From Uloborus plumipes (taxonomy: Eukaryota; Arthropoda; Arachnida; Araneae; Uloboridae), in NCBI GenBank assembly GCA_038373865.1, contig JAXGGA010001038.1, positions 108,404 to 172,403 on the forward strand: a stretch of DNA of 64,000 bases, written 5' to 3'. Every line of letters starts with the position of its first letter. The stretch's first letter is position 1. The notes beneath the pieces are model-generated. The model ran no database searches and was not told where the DNA came from. It worked only from the letters and a program-made list of their open reading frames with translations. Below, piece after piece: positions 1 through 10,095 of the stretch. Position numbers and translations under genes: made by a program.

Positions 1-384
1 CGCGATTGTGATAATTTTTAACAGAGCAATGAACTGAAGAATAAAAAATGGCGTGTTTTCCTTTATTGGACCGAAAAATTTTTCCTATATTGGACCGGTG
101 GTCCAATTTAAGAACTGATTTTAAACAAGACGTTTTATTAATCATAACATAAAATAAGTGACTCATCTTATTTAATAGCGTAGTTAAAATTATTTTAAAC
201 ATACTTAACAACTTATTCACGATATTCATTTAAACTTTTTTATCAAGCACATTTTTACTAGTTGCAGAAGCTGCAACTTCTTAAAATGTATGTTTTTTTT
301 CTCTTCATCTATTAAGCTGAAGTTTCAGATTGTTAAACATAGTTATTAACCTAAATAAAATTTATGCTGCTTTATTGAGAGAAA
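1..384. other. AT-rich left edge with TTGGACC words
   Basis: No gene is visible. A TTGGACC word occurs at 66-72 and 90-96 and inverted at 100-106; the last two form the palindrome TTGGACCGGTGGTCCAA. GC-rich words iterated in both orientations are typical of the subterminal regions of the TA-flanked elements elsewhere in this window, so this may be the left end of the pogo-type relic that follows. The window edge prevents confirmation. Confidence 0.3.
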
Positions 385-1250
385 AATATGAAATTTTTCG
401 ATATTTTCGAAAAGATTTTAAAAGAAAACAATTGATATGCTACTAAAATGTTCAATGCAGATGAAGTCGGTCTTTTCACTGTTCAAAAGCCCCAAAATAT
501 ATTGACGTATAGAGGCAAACATCATGTTGGAGTAGTAATGAGTGATGAACAGAATTTCAAGCTCCCCATGCTTATTTCAAAAGGTTACGTTCCATGTATG
601 AATTTACCGTAAAAGCATCCCTTGGTGAGAAATATTCTTGTAAAAAAAAAAGGTTGGATTACAAACGATAATTCACACAGTTGATACAACATTTCATTAT
701 AACTGTTAAGTCAAGCAATGTAAAAAGAATCCTTCTATTAATGGATAGTCACAGCACTTCCATAAAGAACATTGGTTCAATAAACTTGACAACGAGAACG
801 ATATAATAATGCTTTCTGTTTAAGCACATCATGCACGTAGATGTAGTCTTTATTCAGTCTCTGTCTACATATTTTAATCGAGCATGTGATACATGGAGGC
901 AAGAACATCCAATGAGATCCATTATCTAATATCGCATAGGAGAATTGTTGGGTAACTCTTATGGGCAAACTGCAATGAAGGCCATGGAAAATGTTGTGAG
1001 TTGATTCCAAAGAAACGGACTTTGGCCTGTTTATTGACATGTGTTTAATGACATTGATTTGGTTTCATCAGAATTAGAGGTAAGTAGTCCAGATAAAACT
1101 ACCCAAAGTGAACAGGTTACATGTTCAGTGTAAGTTGTACACCATGTACAAGAACTAGCTACGACTTAACATGATTAAGTGTATGAGATGCCATCAAGGA
1201 GTTCATCAACACTGCCTAAGTGAGCCCGAAGCAAAAGAAATTCTATTGCA
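385..1250 (+). pseudogene. pogo/Tigger-like (DDE_1) transposase relic
   Basis: Decayed transposase of the pogo/jerky branch of the Tc1/mariner superfamily, which moves DNA by cut-and-paste. From 448 the frame reads MFNADEVGLFTVQKP and continues to a stop near 612; this is the N-D-E-T-G-L ... V-Q-K-P block holding the first catalytic Asp. The preceding bases (about 388-435) read FFDIFEKILKENN in the matching upstream position. At 732-761 LLLMDSHSTS matches the second catalytic block (LLLDNHxSH). The third block (about 810-850) is eroded apart from NDIIMLSV just before it. From 960, YGQTAMKAMENV and then RNGLWPV ... HVFNDIDLVSSELEV match the C-terminal side of the DDE_1 domain. Stops and frameshifts separate these blocks, so it is not functional. 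The N-terminal CENP-B-type HTH is not recognised. Confidence 0.75.
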
Positions 1251-1279
1251 AATCCTGGAAAATAGCTGTATAGTTCAAC

Positions 1280-1452
1280 TAGGGTGAGTTCTGGTAAGTG
1301 CGTACCCTTTTTTTGAAGTTCATGTTCTCAAGGATGCTGCTCTGTTGAAAAATCTTGTACAGTCACAACTTTTTTTTAGTTTTCTTTAAAGATCTTTTAC
1401 TAAGATTTTCAAGTATATAATATGTCAAATAAACCCTAAGCATAGGTTTTGT
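1280..1452. mobile_element. Truncated end of a TA-flanked element (GGTAAGTGCGTACC family)
   Basis: After a TA at 1280-1281 the sequence reads GGGTGAGTTCTGGTAAGTGC. The whole stretch to about 1452 is a diverged reverse-complement match to 59802-59976, the right end of the element at 58784-59974. Homology stops abruptly at about 1452, where the minisatellite-ended element begins, so the latter probably inserted here or the rest was deleted. Confidence 0.7.
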
Positions 1453-1463
1453 GGGTTTGGGGT

Positions 1464-2082
1464 CAAAATGTCGCGGCCGAAATGTCGCGGGCCAAAATGT
1501 CGCGGCCAAAATGTCGCCGAGCCAAAATGTCGCGGGCAAAAATGTCGCCGGTCCAAAACGTCGCCGAGCCAAAATTTCGCGGGCTAAAATGTCGCGGCCC
1601 AAAATGTAGCAGGTCCAAAATGTCGCCGAGCCAAAATGTCGCGGGCTAAAATGTCGCGGGCCAAAATGTCGCCGAGCCAAAATGTCGCGGGCTAAAATGT
1701 CGCGGGCCAAAATGTCGCCGGACCAAAATGTCGCCAGCCAAAATGTCGCCGAGCCAAAATGTCGCGGGCTAAAATGTCGCGGGCCAAAATGTCGCCGGTC
1801 AAAAATGTCGCCGGGCCAGAATGTCGCCGGGCCAGAATGTCGCGGGCAAAAATGTCGCCGGTCAAAAATGTCGCCGGTCCAAAATGTCGCCTGCCCAAAA
1901 TGTCGCGGGCCAAAATGTCGCGTGGTCAAAATGTCGCCTGTCAAAAATGTCGCCGGTCCAAAATGTCGCCGGGCCAAAACGTCGCCGGTCTAAAATGTCG
2001 CCGGTCCAGAATGTCGCCGGTCAAAAATGTCGCCGGTTCAAAATAACGCCGGTCCAAAATATATCCGTTCCAAAATGACGTA
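1464..2082 (+). repeat. Left minisatellite arm, about 15-bp unit
   Basis: About 40 tandem copies of a unit of the form AAAATGTCGCCGGTC or AAAATGTCGCGGGCC, with 12-16 bp length variants. The final three units decay (AAAATAACG, AAAATATATCC, AAAATGACG). Most units carry two or three CpG dinucleotides, in sharp contrast to the AT-rich surroundings. The unit is a multiple of three and lacks stop codons in most frames, so long repetitive open frames appear on both strands; these are not genes. Confidence 0.9.
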
Positions 2083-3984
2083 AGTGTATAGTACAGATTG
2101 AATGTTTCCAGTAATTCACAAATTCAATGCAGCTTAATTATGTAGCTCAATTTTACTAATAAGCTTGTCACGATATGATAAATACACCTGTTTAGTAACT
2201 TTTTTTAAACGTAGCAGTTTAGAAAATTAGCTTAAGTTATTAACAAAAATGTAACTAAATTGATTTCTTCTAAAGCTTAAATTATTTCAGTACCAAAATA
2301 AAGCCATAGTTTTTTCAGGGCTGTACTTAGGGCCCAGGGACACTAAATTTCTTCCTTTTTTAATACGCTTTTACTAGTTTCACATGTAGGTTTTTTTGTT
2401 TGTTCGTTTGTATGTATGTAACTCTGAGTCAAAAATAAAATTCACGTTCTTTATAAACGTATAAAAGTAATATGTTTAATACCAATTATTATTACTAAAG
2501 GCTAAACTTTATTGCATGTTGATGTATAATAAGTGCATTTGACATTAGTTCTGAGTTGGGCATCGATCGTCCACAAAATGCATATTATAAGTGCATGTAA
2601 ACTTAGCGGATATTCAACAGTTTTCAAAATCTTCTTTTGAATTTGATTTACTCTAAAAGCGTATTTTTTAGTTTTTTTAAACTATATTTAGGATTATTTC
2701 TTTTTTTTCACACAAAGAAATTAAACAAATAAATTTGCTGTAAAGGCATTTTTTTTTTTTGCAAAAACGGAATACCGTTTAATCACCGCGTAGCCGGCAA
2801 TTTTCTTATAGAACATTTTCTTTAAGAGTTGTTTGGGGACGTTTGAAATCAAATTAGTTCATGGAATTATTGCTTTCTTTGTAACAACTGAGTGGTGGAA
2901 GGGGAGGTTAAATGTCAAGAATGGTATTATATTCAACTCCACATTTAAATACTGATTTTAACGAAGGTACAGAACCATGTCTGAGCTGATTAACGCCAGA
3001 AATGAATAAGCATCTCTTCCTTTAAGACCATTCTACAAACAAAATTTTGTTTGAATACTTGCATTACTTCTTGATATACATCACTCATAAATATTGAAAA
3101 ATAAAAAGTTCAATTGCTCTGCTTCCTTGATGATGTGGCGTATCTTCTGAAGGCTTCCTATGGGCCAATTTTTATTTTATTTCGTCTGAACCTTCTTCAG
3201 ACATTAATCACGCTGTGCTGAAAACGTTCCATTACATTCTTGCATGTAAAAACTTGGAAGAACTAGCGGCAAAAACCAATCAGCACTGAATCACATATTG
3301 GTTGGTACATGTATGTACCAAATTTCATTCTAATTCACGCACTAAGTTTTGTGGTAGAGTCGCCCCCAAAAAATGGGTCACGCAGATACACACTTACACA
3401 TTTTCCCTTAAAAAAATAAACGATAAAATTGAATTCATCACACGTCAGAAAGTGTAAATTCTTCCAAATTGACAATTTTTCACTGATCCAATACTTTCTT
3501 TTACACATTTTATGAAGAAGAAAATAAAAAGACCTCTATTATTTAAATAATATAGACTTGCTTTCGATCATGTAAGAAATTTTAACAGAAACCAAGTTTC
3601 AAACATTGTATATCTGTCTTATTCATTTCACTGTTCTTCAACTTCTTTTTTAACACACAAATTTTCCTTTCGATATCAATTAAACTTGGCTTGGGCCGCT
3701 GATCTATTCGTTTTTAAGTTGGTAGATAGCGAGTTACGGTGAAATAAGCTATTGTAAATAAATAACGTACGCTTGTTTGAAAACTATTTGTTTCTTGGAA
3801 AGCGCTCGAAACAGTTACAAGCCGAAAGGGTAAATTTTTTTTAGTATTTTCAAAAATTTTAGTCCATACTATCGTTAACGCACACGTTCATTAACAGCAA
3901 TTAGCAATTTTTTGTTAATTCGGTGTAAAAAAGCCTTTTCATATATTTTAATTTTTGATACTAACTGTATCAATATCGGACCTT
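2083..3984. other. Interior of the minisatellite-ended element
   Basis: AT-rich, with no convincing coding sequence. A 14-bp near-palindrome, AACGGAATACCGTT, lies near 2766. Around 3298-3400 the text ACCAAATTTCATTCTAATTC followed by a GGTAGAGTCGCC-like stretch resembles the 3' parts of arthropod transposable elements, but I cannot place it in a family. Otherwise nothing is recognised. Confidence 0.35.
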
Positions 3985-4391
3985 CTACATTTTTGTCTGA
4001 CGACATTTGAACTGGCGACATTTTGGCCCGCGACATTTTTGACCGGCGACATTTTTGACCTGCGACATTTTGGACCGGCGACATTTTTGACCGGCGACAT
4101 TCTGGACCGGCGACATTTTAGACCGGCGACATTTTTGACCGGCGACATTTTTGATCGGCGACATTTTTGACCGGCGACATTTTGGCCCGGCGCCGGCGAC
4201 ATTTTTGACCGGCGACATTCTGGCCCGGCGACATTTTTAACCGGCGACATTTTGACCACGCGACATTTTGGGCAGGCGACATTTTGGACCGGCGACATTT
4301 TGGCCAGCGACATTTTAGCCCGCGACATTTTGGCTCGGCGACATTTTGGCCGCGACATTTTGGCCCGCGACATTTCGGCCGCGACATTTTG
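3985..4391 (-). repeat. Right minisatellite arm, inverted copy
   Basis: About 26 units of the same array as at 1464-2082 but on the opposite strand (GCGACATTTTGGACCG and variants). The outer end (4300-4391) matches the outer end of the left arm best, while the inner units differ. This fits one insertion whose inner repeats changed in number. Confidence 0.9.
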
Positions 4392-4437
4392 GGCGTATAC
4401 CGCCAAAAAGACCTTATACGTAGGTGGCCAAAAGTAT

Positions 4438-4465
4438 CCGGACATTTCAATGTGGAAATGTCCGG
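4438..4465. repeat. 11-bp perfect hairpin beside the minisatellite element
   Basis: CCGGACATTTC (4438-4448) and GAAATGTCCGG (4455-4465) are perfect complements around a 6-nt loop. The preceding text, GGCCAAAAGTATCCGG, resembles the terminal sequence of some Tc1/mariner-type elements, so this may be an old transposon end. Confidence 0.6.
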
Positions 4466-4469
4466 TGAA

Positions 4470-6190
4470 GTCTATTTTGTATGACTAAAGTTAAAGAACA
4501 ATTAATCGCTTATTTTGCGATGAACGGTAGATTTTTTTATGAATCTCAAGTGTTTCCATTATTTTGATAACTACCTGTATATTTGAGCACGATAAACCAA
4601 GAAATTCGTTAATGCTGGTGTCAAAGCTCAAACGTCCGACTTTTCGGTAAGATTGTATTTAAATGTATAATTATTAATTAAAACTTTTTATTAATAATTG
4701 TACATTTAAATGCATATTATTAGGTATTAAATTAGAACTTTCGGAAGATAATTTTTTTTTCTCCTTAACCATCACACTTTAACTCTGATGAACTCAACTT
4801 TACTTCGCGAAAGTTGGAACCATAAGCGTGTTTTTCAGGTAGCCAACCCAGTTAAAAAATCTAAGCAAATATAGTAAGGCACTTTTAGGTGCTTAAATGT
4901 ATTATATTCGATTTAACCATTACATATTGTTTTGCCATTAATTCCTTGTAAGGGTTTTTTTCTTTTAATTCAACATTTAATTACTCTTTTAAAAGCAACA
5001 ATAGTTTGCCAATAAGTCAAATTCACCCTGTATATCAAATATTTATTTCGCATTTTTAATGCCGTTGTTTTTTTTCTCTCACATGCATTTCTTAAAACTT
5101 TTTATTATTTATATTTTCTGCGTCATTATGAGATGACGAAGAACTTTTTAGGGACGCTTGACCTTTTATTAATGTTTTTTTTTTACTATTTTAGTTTTCT
5201 TTTAAATTTTAATAAAGAATTCTAAGTAAATGATTTCTTATACTGAGGCCTTGTTTAAAAATCGTTGACCCTATTATTTTCAAGGATTTGTTGGTGTTAC
5301 TTTGGATCCCATATCATATGCTTTTTTCTTATGGAGCTAAAAATGTACAGGTTTGCGTTTACACCTAGCGGAGTTATCTCATACGGCTAAGAACTCAAGT
5401 AAGCACATGCCATCCGTCTTGCCAAAATCAGAGCTCAACATTCTATAGCTCCATTAAGAGGCTTGACCCATATGTAGTAGTTTAAAAAAACGGATAACTT
5501 GAAAGCATTTTACGAGAAAAACAGCCCGTACTCAAGGTGATATCATATCATCATATTCAAGGTGATATCATAACAAAAGGAATACATTCTTTTTTTATCA
5601 GAAATGCTTACTGCAAGAGAGAATATTCTTTATTTTATTAGATATGGAAAAAAACACTATTCCATAGTTATTGATCCTAAAATCAATTACCACAAAATTA
5701 AATTTGCCGGAGAGCTGATTCTCTATGCGGAGACAAAATAAATTAGCTTCCATTATCAATAAATCAATAAATTATCTCGTATTTAGTTCTCTAATCTATA
5801 GAATCTAGTTCATAACTCCTCTGCAACCTGACGTAAAATTCCAGTTTATTTCTTAAAGAACTGAAACTCGTGCTTAATTTAATTTGTTTGTTAAAACATA
5901 GAGAAATTACCTTTATAGCAACACATAAAGAATGGCTATCATTAAAACATAGCAAAAGTGTACTTTTGTACGTACGTAAACGTACGTGTGTAAACGTTTG
6001 TAAGCGTACTTTTTGTACGTTTCGTTGACTAAAATGGATTAAAAAATATGCCAAGATAATTTTGAGTACAAGTGGCACTGTTTCTTAAAATCTAATAGAA
6101 AAAATATAACATTACTGTAATTATAGTCTTTAAAGTCTTCCAGATAGAAAGTTGTAAACCTTTAGAGACACTTCAAACTTTTTTTAGCTG
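4470..6190. other. AT-rich DNA without genes
   Basis: No coding sequence recognised. It holds an AT-rich hairpin at 4657-4711 (arms of about 23 bp, ATTTAAATGTATAATTATTA with one or two mismatches), a direct duplication of TTCAAGGTGATATCAT around 5532-5573, and a cluster of GTACGT/ACGTAC words at 5958-6022 that makes a short imperfect palindrome. Confidence 0.6.
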
Positions 6191-6589
6191 TAAGGTTGGT
6201 TAGAGTAAGTGGGCCCCCTTTTTAGAACAGTTCGTTTTTAAAGCCTTATACAAAAGTTTTAAAGCAAAACAGCTTAATTTTTTTGACTTCTTTTATCTTG
6301 AACATTATTAATGAATACAAGTTCGGCATTATTTCCGAAAAAAATGCTTTAAATATTTTTAACCATCGTATTCTTTACAAAATGTCGTGGGGGATCCACT
6401 TACCTCGTAGGAAGGGGTAAGTGGGCCACCCCCCATTTATTTATATTTAAAGCTAGCATATTATGGAAAGGGGTTTATGGGTCCTATCTGACAAAGTATG
6501 CAGTATTGTAGTGGGGAATATTTTTCTGTAAATGTATCCATTAATGAGATATCTACTTGCATTTAAATGTGCATGACAGAAAATTTTAA

Positions 6590-6831
6590 CACTTTACCGA
6601 CCGGTAGCGATTCGAACATCCTATGCCCTTTCACCGCCCGCTCAGCTGCAGATCGGGTAATTTGTACTTTTAACATTTTATTGTTAAACTATAAAATCCA
6701 CAGATCGGTTCAAAGTCGATTAATCGACGCCCGGTCGGTAAGCGCCGGAGAGCAAACGTCGAATAATCGACGCTCGGTCGGTAAGCGCTGGGAACAAAAC
6801 GTCGATTAATCGACGCCCGGTCGGTAAAGTG
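6590..6831. mobile_element. piggyBac-type MITE with TTAA target duplication
   Basis: A 242-bp insertion starts CACTTTACCGACCGG and ends CCGGTCGGTAAAGTG, a perfect 15-bp terminal inverted repeat. It is flanked on both sides by TTAA (6586-6589 and 6832-6835). TTAA duplication is the signature of piggyBac transposases. It has no coding capacity, so it would need a transposase in trans. It is nested in the element at 6193-7662 and is GC-richer than its surroundings. Confidence 0.88.
6715..6829 (+). repeat. 43-bp tandem repeat inside the piggyBac-type MITE
   Basis: 2.7 copies with a period of exactly 43 bp (units start at 6715, 6758 and 6801). Each unit opens with the palindrome GTCGATTAATCGAC (GTCGAATAATCGAC in the second) and contains CCGGTCGGTAA. 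The last unit runs into the terminal inverted repeat, so the array looks like an expansion of the right subterminal region. Confidence 0.85.
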
Positions 6832-8334
6832 TTAAGCGGAATACAAAACAATTGTGTCTAATTTAAAAGCCGTTAGGAGTATTTTTTGATTTTACATATA
6901 AATTAATGTTGATCAAACATAATGGAGTCTATTAAGATCAATTTTGGTAAAAAGGGACAAAAATATAGGTTGGAAAAAAATAGAAACACTTAATGGCAGC
7001 GTCTATTTGAAGATTTCTTGGTAGAAAACGTTATCAGTTCATCCACAGTTATAATTCTAACATCACCTACATCCAACCAATAAAAAGTGTAGCTATTTAT
7101 ATTCTTTCTATCAAATTTTTTAGTATTTTTTTTCATTTGTATCATATTTTAAAATTCAACCTTCTTAATACTTTATGGTTTTCCTTGATGCAAGTTGCAC
7201 AAATACATAGTTACAAGCTTTGGCAGTTTTTGTAGCTAAACCATCAATTTTTTCTAGATCTACATAATTATCTTTCATTTCATCGTAGAAATTGCTTCAT
7301 CAAAACTGCGTTTCATTTTGAAATCATCATTATTATGAGGGGGCCCACTTACACCATAGTTGAGGGAGCTCACTTACCCTAATAGCGAAAAACCAAGGGG
7401 TAAGTGGGACCCCTCCCCTTAAATACTTATTAATAATACTTTGCATAAAAATTCTTATCTCAATGTGTACTTTAGTTTAAACTCTACAAGAAACCTTGAT
7501 GAACATAGAAAAAACAATAAAAACTAACATGAAAAAAATTCTTTGAAAAATGTTGCTTGAACTCGCAAAAAAAAAGTTTTTGGATTTGGTTTGCCATAAA
7601 TTATATGATCTAAACAAACGTTCCTGTTTTAAGTGGGGTGGCCCACTTACCCGAACCAATCCTATTTCTTTGGCTAATTTTACCTTGTCTATCATAAAGT
7701 TAATTATTGTTCTCATGTTCTGTATTGAGATAGCAGTTTACAACATCTTGAATTGTTTCAACCAGTAATCGTAAAAAATCTTGTGCACTCATACAGTTTT
7801 TTTTTACTGCTGGAATGTTTGTGTATGTATGTGTGAAATAAAGCAGATTTAAAAAACCCTGTTTAAATGTAGGGGAGAGTGGTAATGAATGGGCCATGGT
7901 GATGAATGAGCCACTAACAAAATCTGAAAAAGTATTTGCATGAATTTTTTTTTGATGCCACCAATAGATGTAGCTATTTGTTCTACTAAACTCATCCAAT
8001 TTTCATTCGTTTGCGCTGAGCCATTTTCAAACTATAGTGGCATGGTCAAGAATCTGACTAAAAAGTAAGTTTTTCCCTTTTTAGTAAAACATTTCCTAGC
8101 TAAAATGTACCAAGTATTTCACTGCATACATATGTATAAGCTAGTCTTTCCATATCTATAAACTAATCTTAAGATATATTTTAATGTTATCTAAATTCAA
8201 TGTACTCAAAAAATCTAAACCCAAGTAGCATCAACTCATCGGATTTTGCTCGGCCGATCAACTAACTCCTCGTAAACTGATCCCGTAACGCACGACGACA
8301 TCGTTCCGATCAGTATCCGAGCACGGTTTTCGAT

Positions 8335-8640
8335 GAGCTACTTTTCATCGGAAAGCGATATCTTTCGGATCAACTTTCCCGATGAAAATAAGATGAGCAA
8401 AATTCCATCGGAAAATGATATCCTTCCGATCAACTTTCCCGATGAAAATAAGATGAGCTATATTCCATCGAAAAACGATATCCTTCCGATCAAATTTCCC
8501 GATGAAAATTAACCGAGCTATGTGTTATTGGAAAACTATATACTTCCAATCAAATTTCCCGATGAAAATATGCCAAGCTACAGATTTCATCGGAAAGAGG
8601 TCGTAAAGATCAAATTTTCTGATGAAAATTTTCCCAATCT
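8335..8640 (+). repeat. 60-bp tandem repeat, five units
   Basis: Five successive units in exact 60-bp register, each with CATCGGAAA, TTCCGATCAA and TTTCCCGATGAAAAT. The first two units are the most similar and later ones progressively diverge; the fifth is shifted by 2 bp and partly lost. It lies inside the composite element at 8220-9159. Confidence 0.85.
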
Positions 8641-8683
8641 CAAATTTTTGTTAAATATGCAGTGTTGGTCTCATTATTCGTAG

Positions 8684-8757
8684 ACTTGGTAGCGTGGTGG
8701 TAGAGCGTTGGCTTTCCGCGCCGATAACTCGGGTTCGATGCTGGAGTTGGCCAGTCG
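8684..8757 (+). repeat. tRNA-like (SINE head-like) segment
   Basis: The sequence contains TAGCGTGGTGGTAGAGCG, like an RNA polymerase III A box and D arm, and CGGGTTCGATGC, like a B box and T arm, at tRNA-like spacing. It does not fold into a proper tRNA with a clear acceptor stem, so it is more likely a SINE head or old tRNA pseudogene captured by the composite element. It lies between the two tandem arrays of that element. Confidence 0.5.
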
Positions 8758-8840
8758 CAAATGGTTGGGGGAAATTAAAAAGAGGTTCCAAAATTCACTG
8801 CCACGGAACTAAACTGCGCTCTTTTTTCTTTTTTCTTTAA

Positions 8841-9012
8841 ATTGATCCAACTCTCATCGTATTTTGATCCAAAATTTATCGCCACGGAACTACACTGCTC
8901 GTATATTGATCCAACTCTCATCGTATTTTCATCCAAAATTGATCCTAAATTCATCGGCACGGGACTGCACTGCTCGTAAATTGCTCCAAATCTCATCGTA
9001 AACTCATCGGAT
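8841..9012 (+). repeat. 63-76 bp tandem repeat
   Basis: Units begin ATTGATCCAACTCTCATCGT at 8841 and 8904, with a diverged partial unit (ATTGCTCCAAATCTCATCGT) at 8980. Each full unit includes GCCACGGAACTACACTGCTCGT or a close variant. This is the second array in the composite element. Confidence 0.75.
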
Positions 9013-9492
9013 TTTGCTGCTCGGATTCTGATTGGCCGATGAGACATATTGGAGCAATTCCCGATGAAAACTCATCGAAATCCGATCACCGGCCGATGAG
9101 AATTTCATCGGGTTTCGATGAATGGCCGATCATCGGCCGATGAGATTATGCTGCTAGGGAATGTATTCCAAAACTACAGGTGGGGCTGAATGGGCCACTA
9201 TGTCATGGTAATGAATGGGCCACCTAAATATTGTTTTTCTTCCTTTTCTTTGGATTTTCGCATTAATATGAAACACAACTGACTGTCATAGATAAAGATT
9301 ACTGTCGTCAAAATAGGTTTGTAGTAACTTCTAAATATAATTTTCAGATCTATATTATATTCCTATAGTACAATAGACCTCTGGTTGCAGTTCGTGGCTT
9401 GAAAAAGCCCCCTCTCTCCTTGATATTATATTCCTCACAGTACAATTTCATTTTCTTTCTTGGTAACTTAAGTTAGATATTTCTTATTCCCG

Positions 9493-9570
9493 ATGTCTAG
9501 TAAATTTAAAAAAAAATTGAATTTTGACAAGTTTGAAAATGAATATGAAGTTTTTGAAAGTGATTTTTAA
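9493..9570 (+). pseudogene. Possible transposase C-terminal tail
   Basis: A 25-codon frame, MSSKFKKKLNFDKFENEYEV and then FESDF before the stop, lies in the interior of the element. A basic stretch followed by an acidic tail is common at the C-terminus of DDE_1 transposases. The sister copy (63161-63239) has one extra base in the A-run and is out of frame. With only 25 codons and no upstream frame, coding origin is a guess. Confidence 0.25.
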
Positions 9571-10095
9571 TATTATTTTTTAAATATATAAATTTTGTTA
9601 AATCATAGTGTGTATTATCTGTTATTTTTTTACATGTATTTGATGTTATTTATTTCTTACAATATCATTATTTAGTCATTTTTCTGCTACAATTGGTATG
9701 CATCAGTTTTCTTTTAATTGCATAAGTTTTGATGTTTATATAATTTTAAATCAGTATGATTTTGTATCATCATGTCAAGTGCCACATTTATTTTGTCATA
9801 TTCAGCAAATAAAAGATTAAATCCACATGTTTTCATTGAATTCATTTAGTGGCCCATTCATTACCTTCGATGGCCCATTCAACCCCATTGGTGGGGTTGA
9901 ATGGGCCAAATTTCAAAATTTTTATTTTCTATTATAATTTATTATAGACAGATGATAATCCAACTTTTATGACTTTTTAAGATAGCCAGATAAGTAAAGT
10001 AACTAAAACACCAATTTAGAGTTAAAACAAAGTGTTAGAAAAAATTACAAAAATTCAAAACCAAAAAGTGGCCCATTCATTACCACTCTTCCCTA

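Larger units (their letters stand above)
1462..4393. mobile_element. 2.9-kb element with minisatellite inverted ends (foldback-like)
   Basis: Two arrays of a roughly 15-bp CpG-rich unit face each other across about 1.9 kb of ordinary AT-rich DNA. The outermost roughly 70 bp of the arrays are near-perfect inverted copies: starting at 1464, CAAAATGTCGCGGCCGAAAT and what follows is reproduced on the other strand running inward from 4391. The arrays are therefore terminal inverted repeats of one unit and not two independent satellites. Tandem-repeat terminal inverted repeats are known from Foldback-type elements. No transposase is recognisable between the arms, and no clear target-site duplication is visible (left flank ends GGGTTTGGGG, right flank starts GCGTATACC). 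The superfamily is unassigned. Confidence 0.6.
6193..7662. mobile_element. TA-flanked element, GTAAGTGGGCC family
   Basis: The left end after TA (6191-6192) reads AGGTTGGTTAGAGTAAGTGG. The right end before TA (7663-7664), on the other strand, reads GGATTGGTTCGGGTAAGTGG. These are inverted repeats of about 25 bp. The word GTAAGTGGGCC or its complement recurs near 6205, 6392, 6417, 7346, 7371, 7399, 7629 and 7642, clustered towards both ends and in both orientations. No transposase frame is recognised, so it is probably a non-autonomous pogo-type derivative. A piggyBac-type MITE is nested at 6590-6831; without it the element is about 1.22 kb. Confidence 0.7.
8220..9159. mobile_element. 940-bp composite element, CATCGG/CCGATGAG-rich, nested
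   Basis: Boundaries are set by comparison with the empty site in the sister element (around 63575). The left end reads CCCAAGTAGCATCAACTCAT and the right end, on the other strand, CCCTAGCAGCATAATCTCAT, so it has inverted ends of about 23 bp with a few mismatches. The apparent target duplication is only 2-3 bp (AA or AAA). Inside are a 60-bp tandem repeat, a tRNA-like segment and a second tandem repeat. Octamers such as CTCATCGG and CCGATGAG recur throughout and often pair up as palindromes (CATCGGCCGATG). There is no coding capacity. The superfamily is unknown to me. Confidence 0.75.
7872..10093. mobile_element. TA-flanked element, GGTAATGAATGGGCC family, copy 1 (interrupted)
   Basis: TA at 7870-7871 and 10094-10095. 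The ends read GGGGAGAGTGGTAATGAATG on the left and GGGAAGAGTGGTAATGAATG on the right, read inward. The word TAATGAATGGGCC, with ATGAATGAGCC and TTGAATGGGCC variants, recurs in both orientations near 7882, 7894, 9190, 9211, 9849, 9872, 9891 and 10070. The same element occurs uninterrupted and inverted at 62639-63922. After removing the nested insertion (8220-9159) both copies are about 1.28 kb. Their flanks differ, so they are separate insertions and not a segmental duplication. There is no transposase core; a short possible C-terminal coding tail is at 9493-9570. Confidence 0.85.

Noticed and set aside
777..1040. 87-codon minus-strand frame
   Set aside because: It is antisense to the DDE_1 transposase blocks at 732-1085, which explain the region better.
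1363..1977. 204-codon minus-strand frame and overlapping frames on both strands
   Set aside because: They are translations of the 15-bp minisatellite, which is stop-free in most frames; the same happens at 3948-4450.
8684..8757. Working tRNA gene
   Set aside because: The promoter-like boxes are present but the acceptor and anticodon stems do not form properly, and the segment lies inside a mobile element. The same reasoning applies to 61052-61130.
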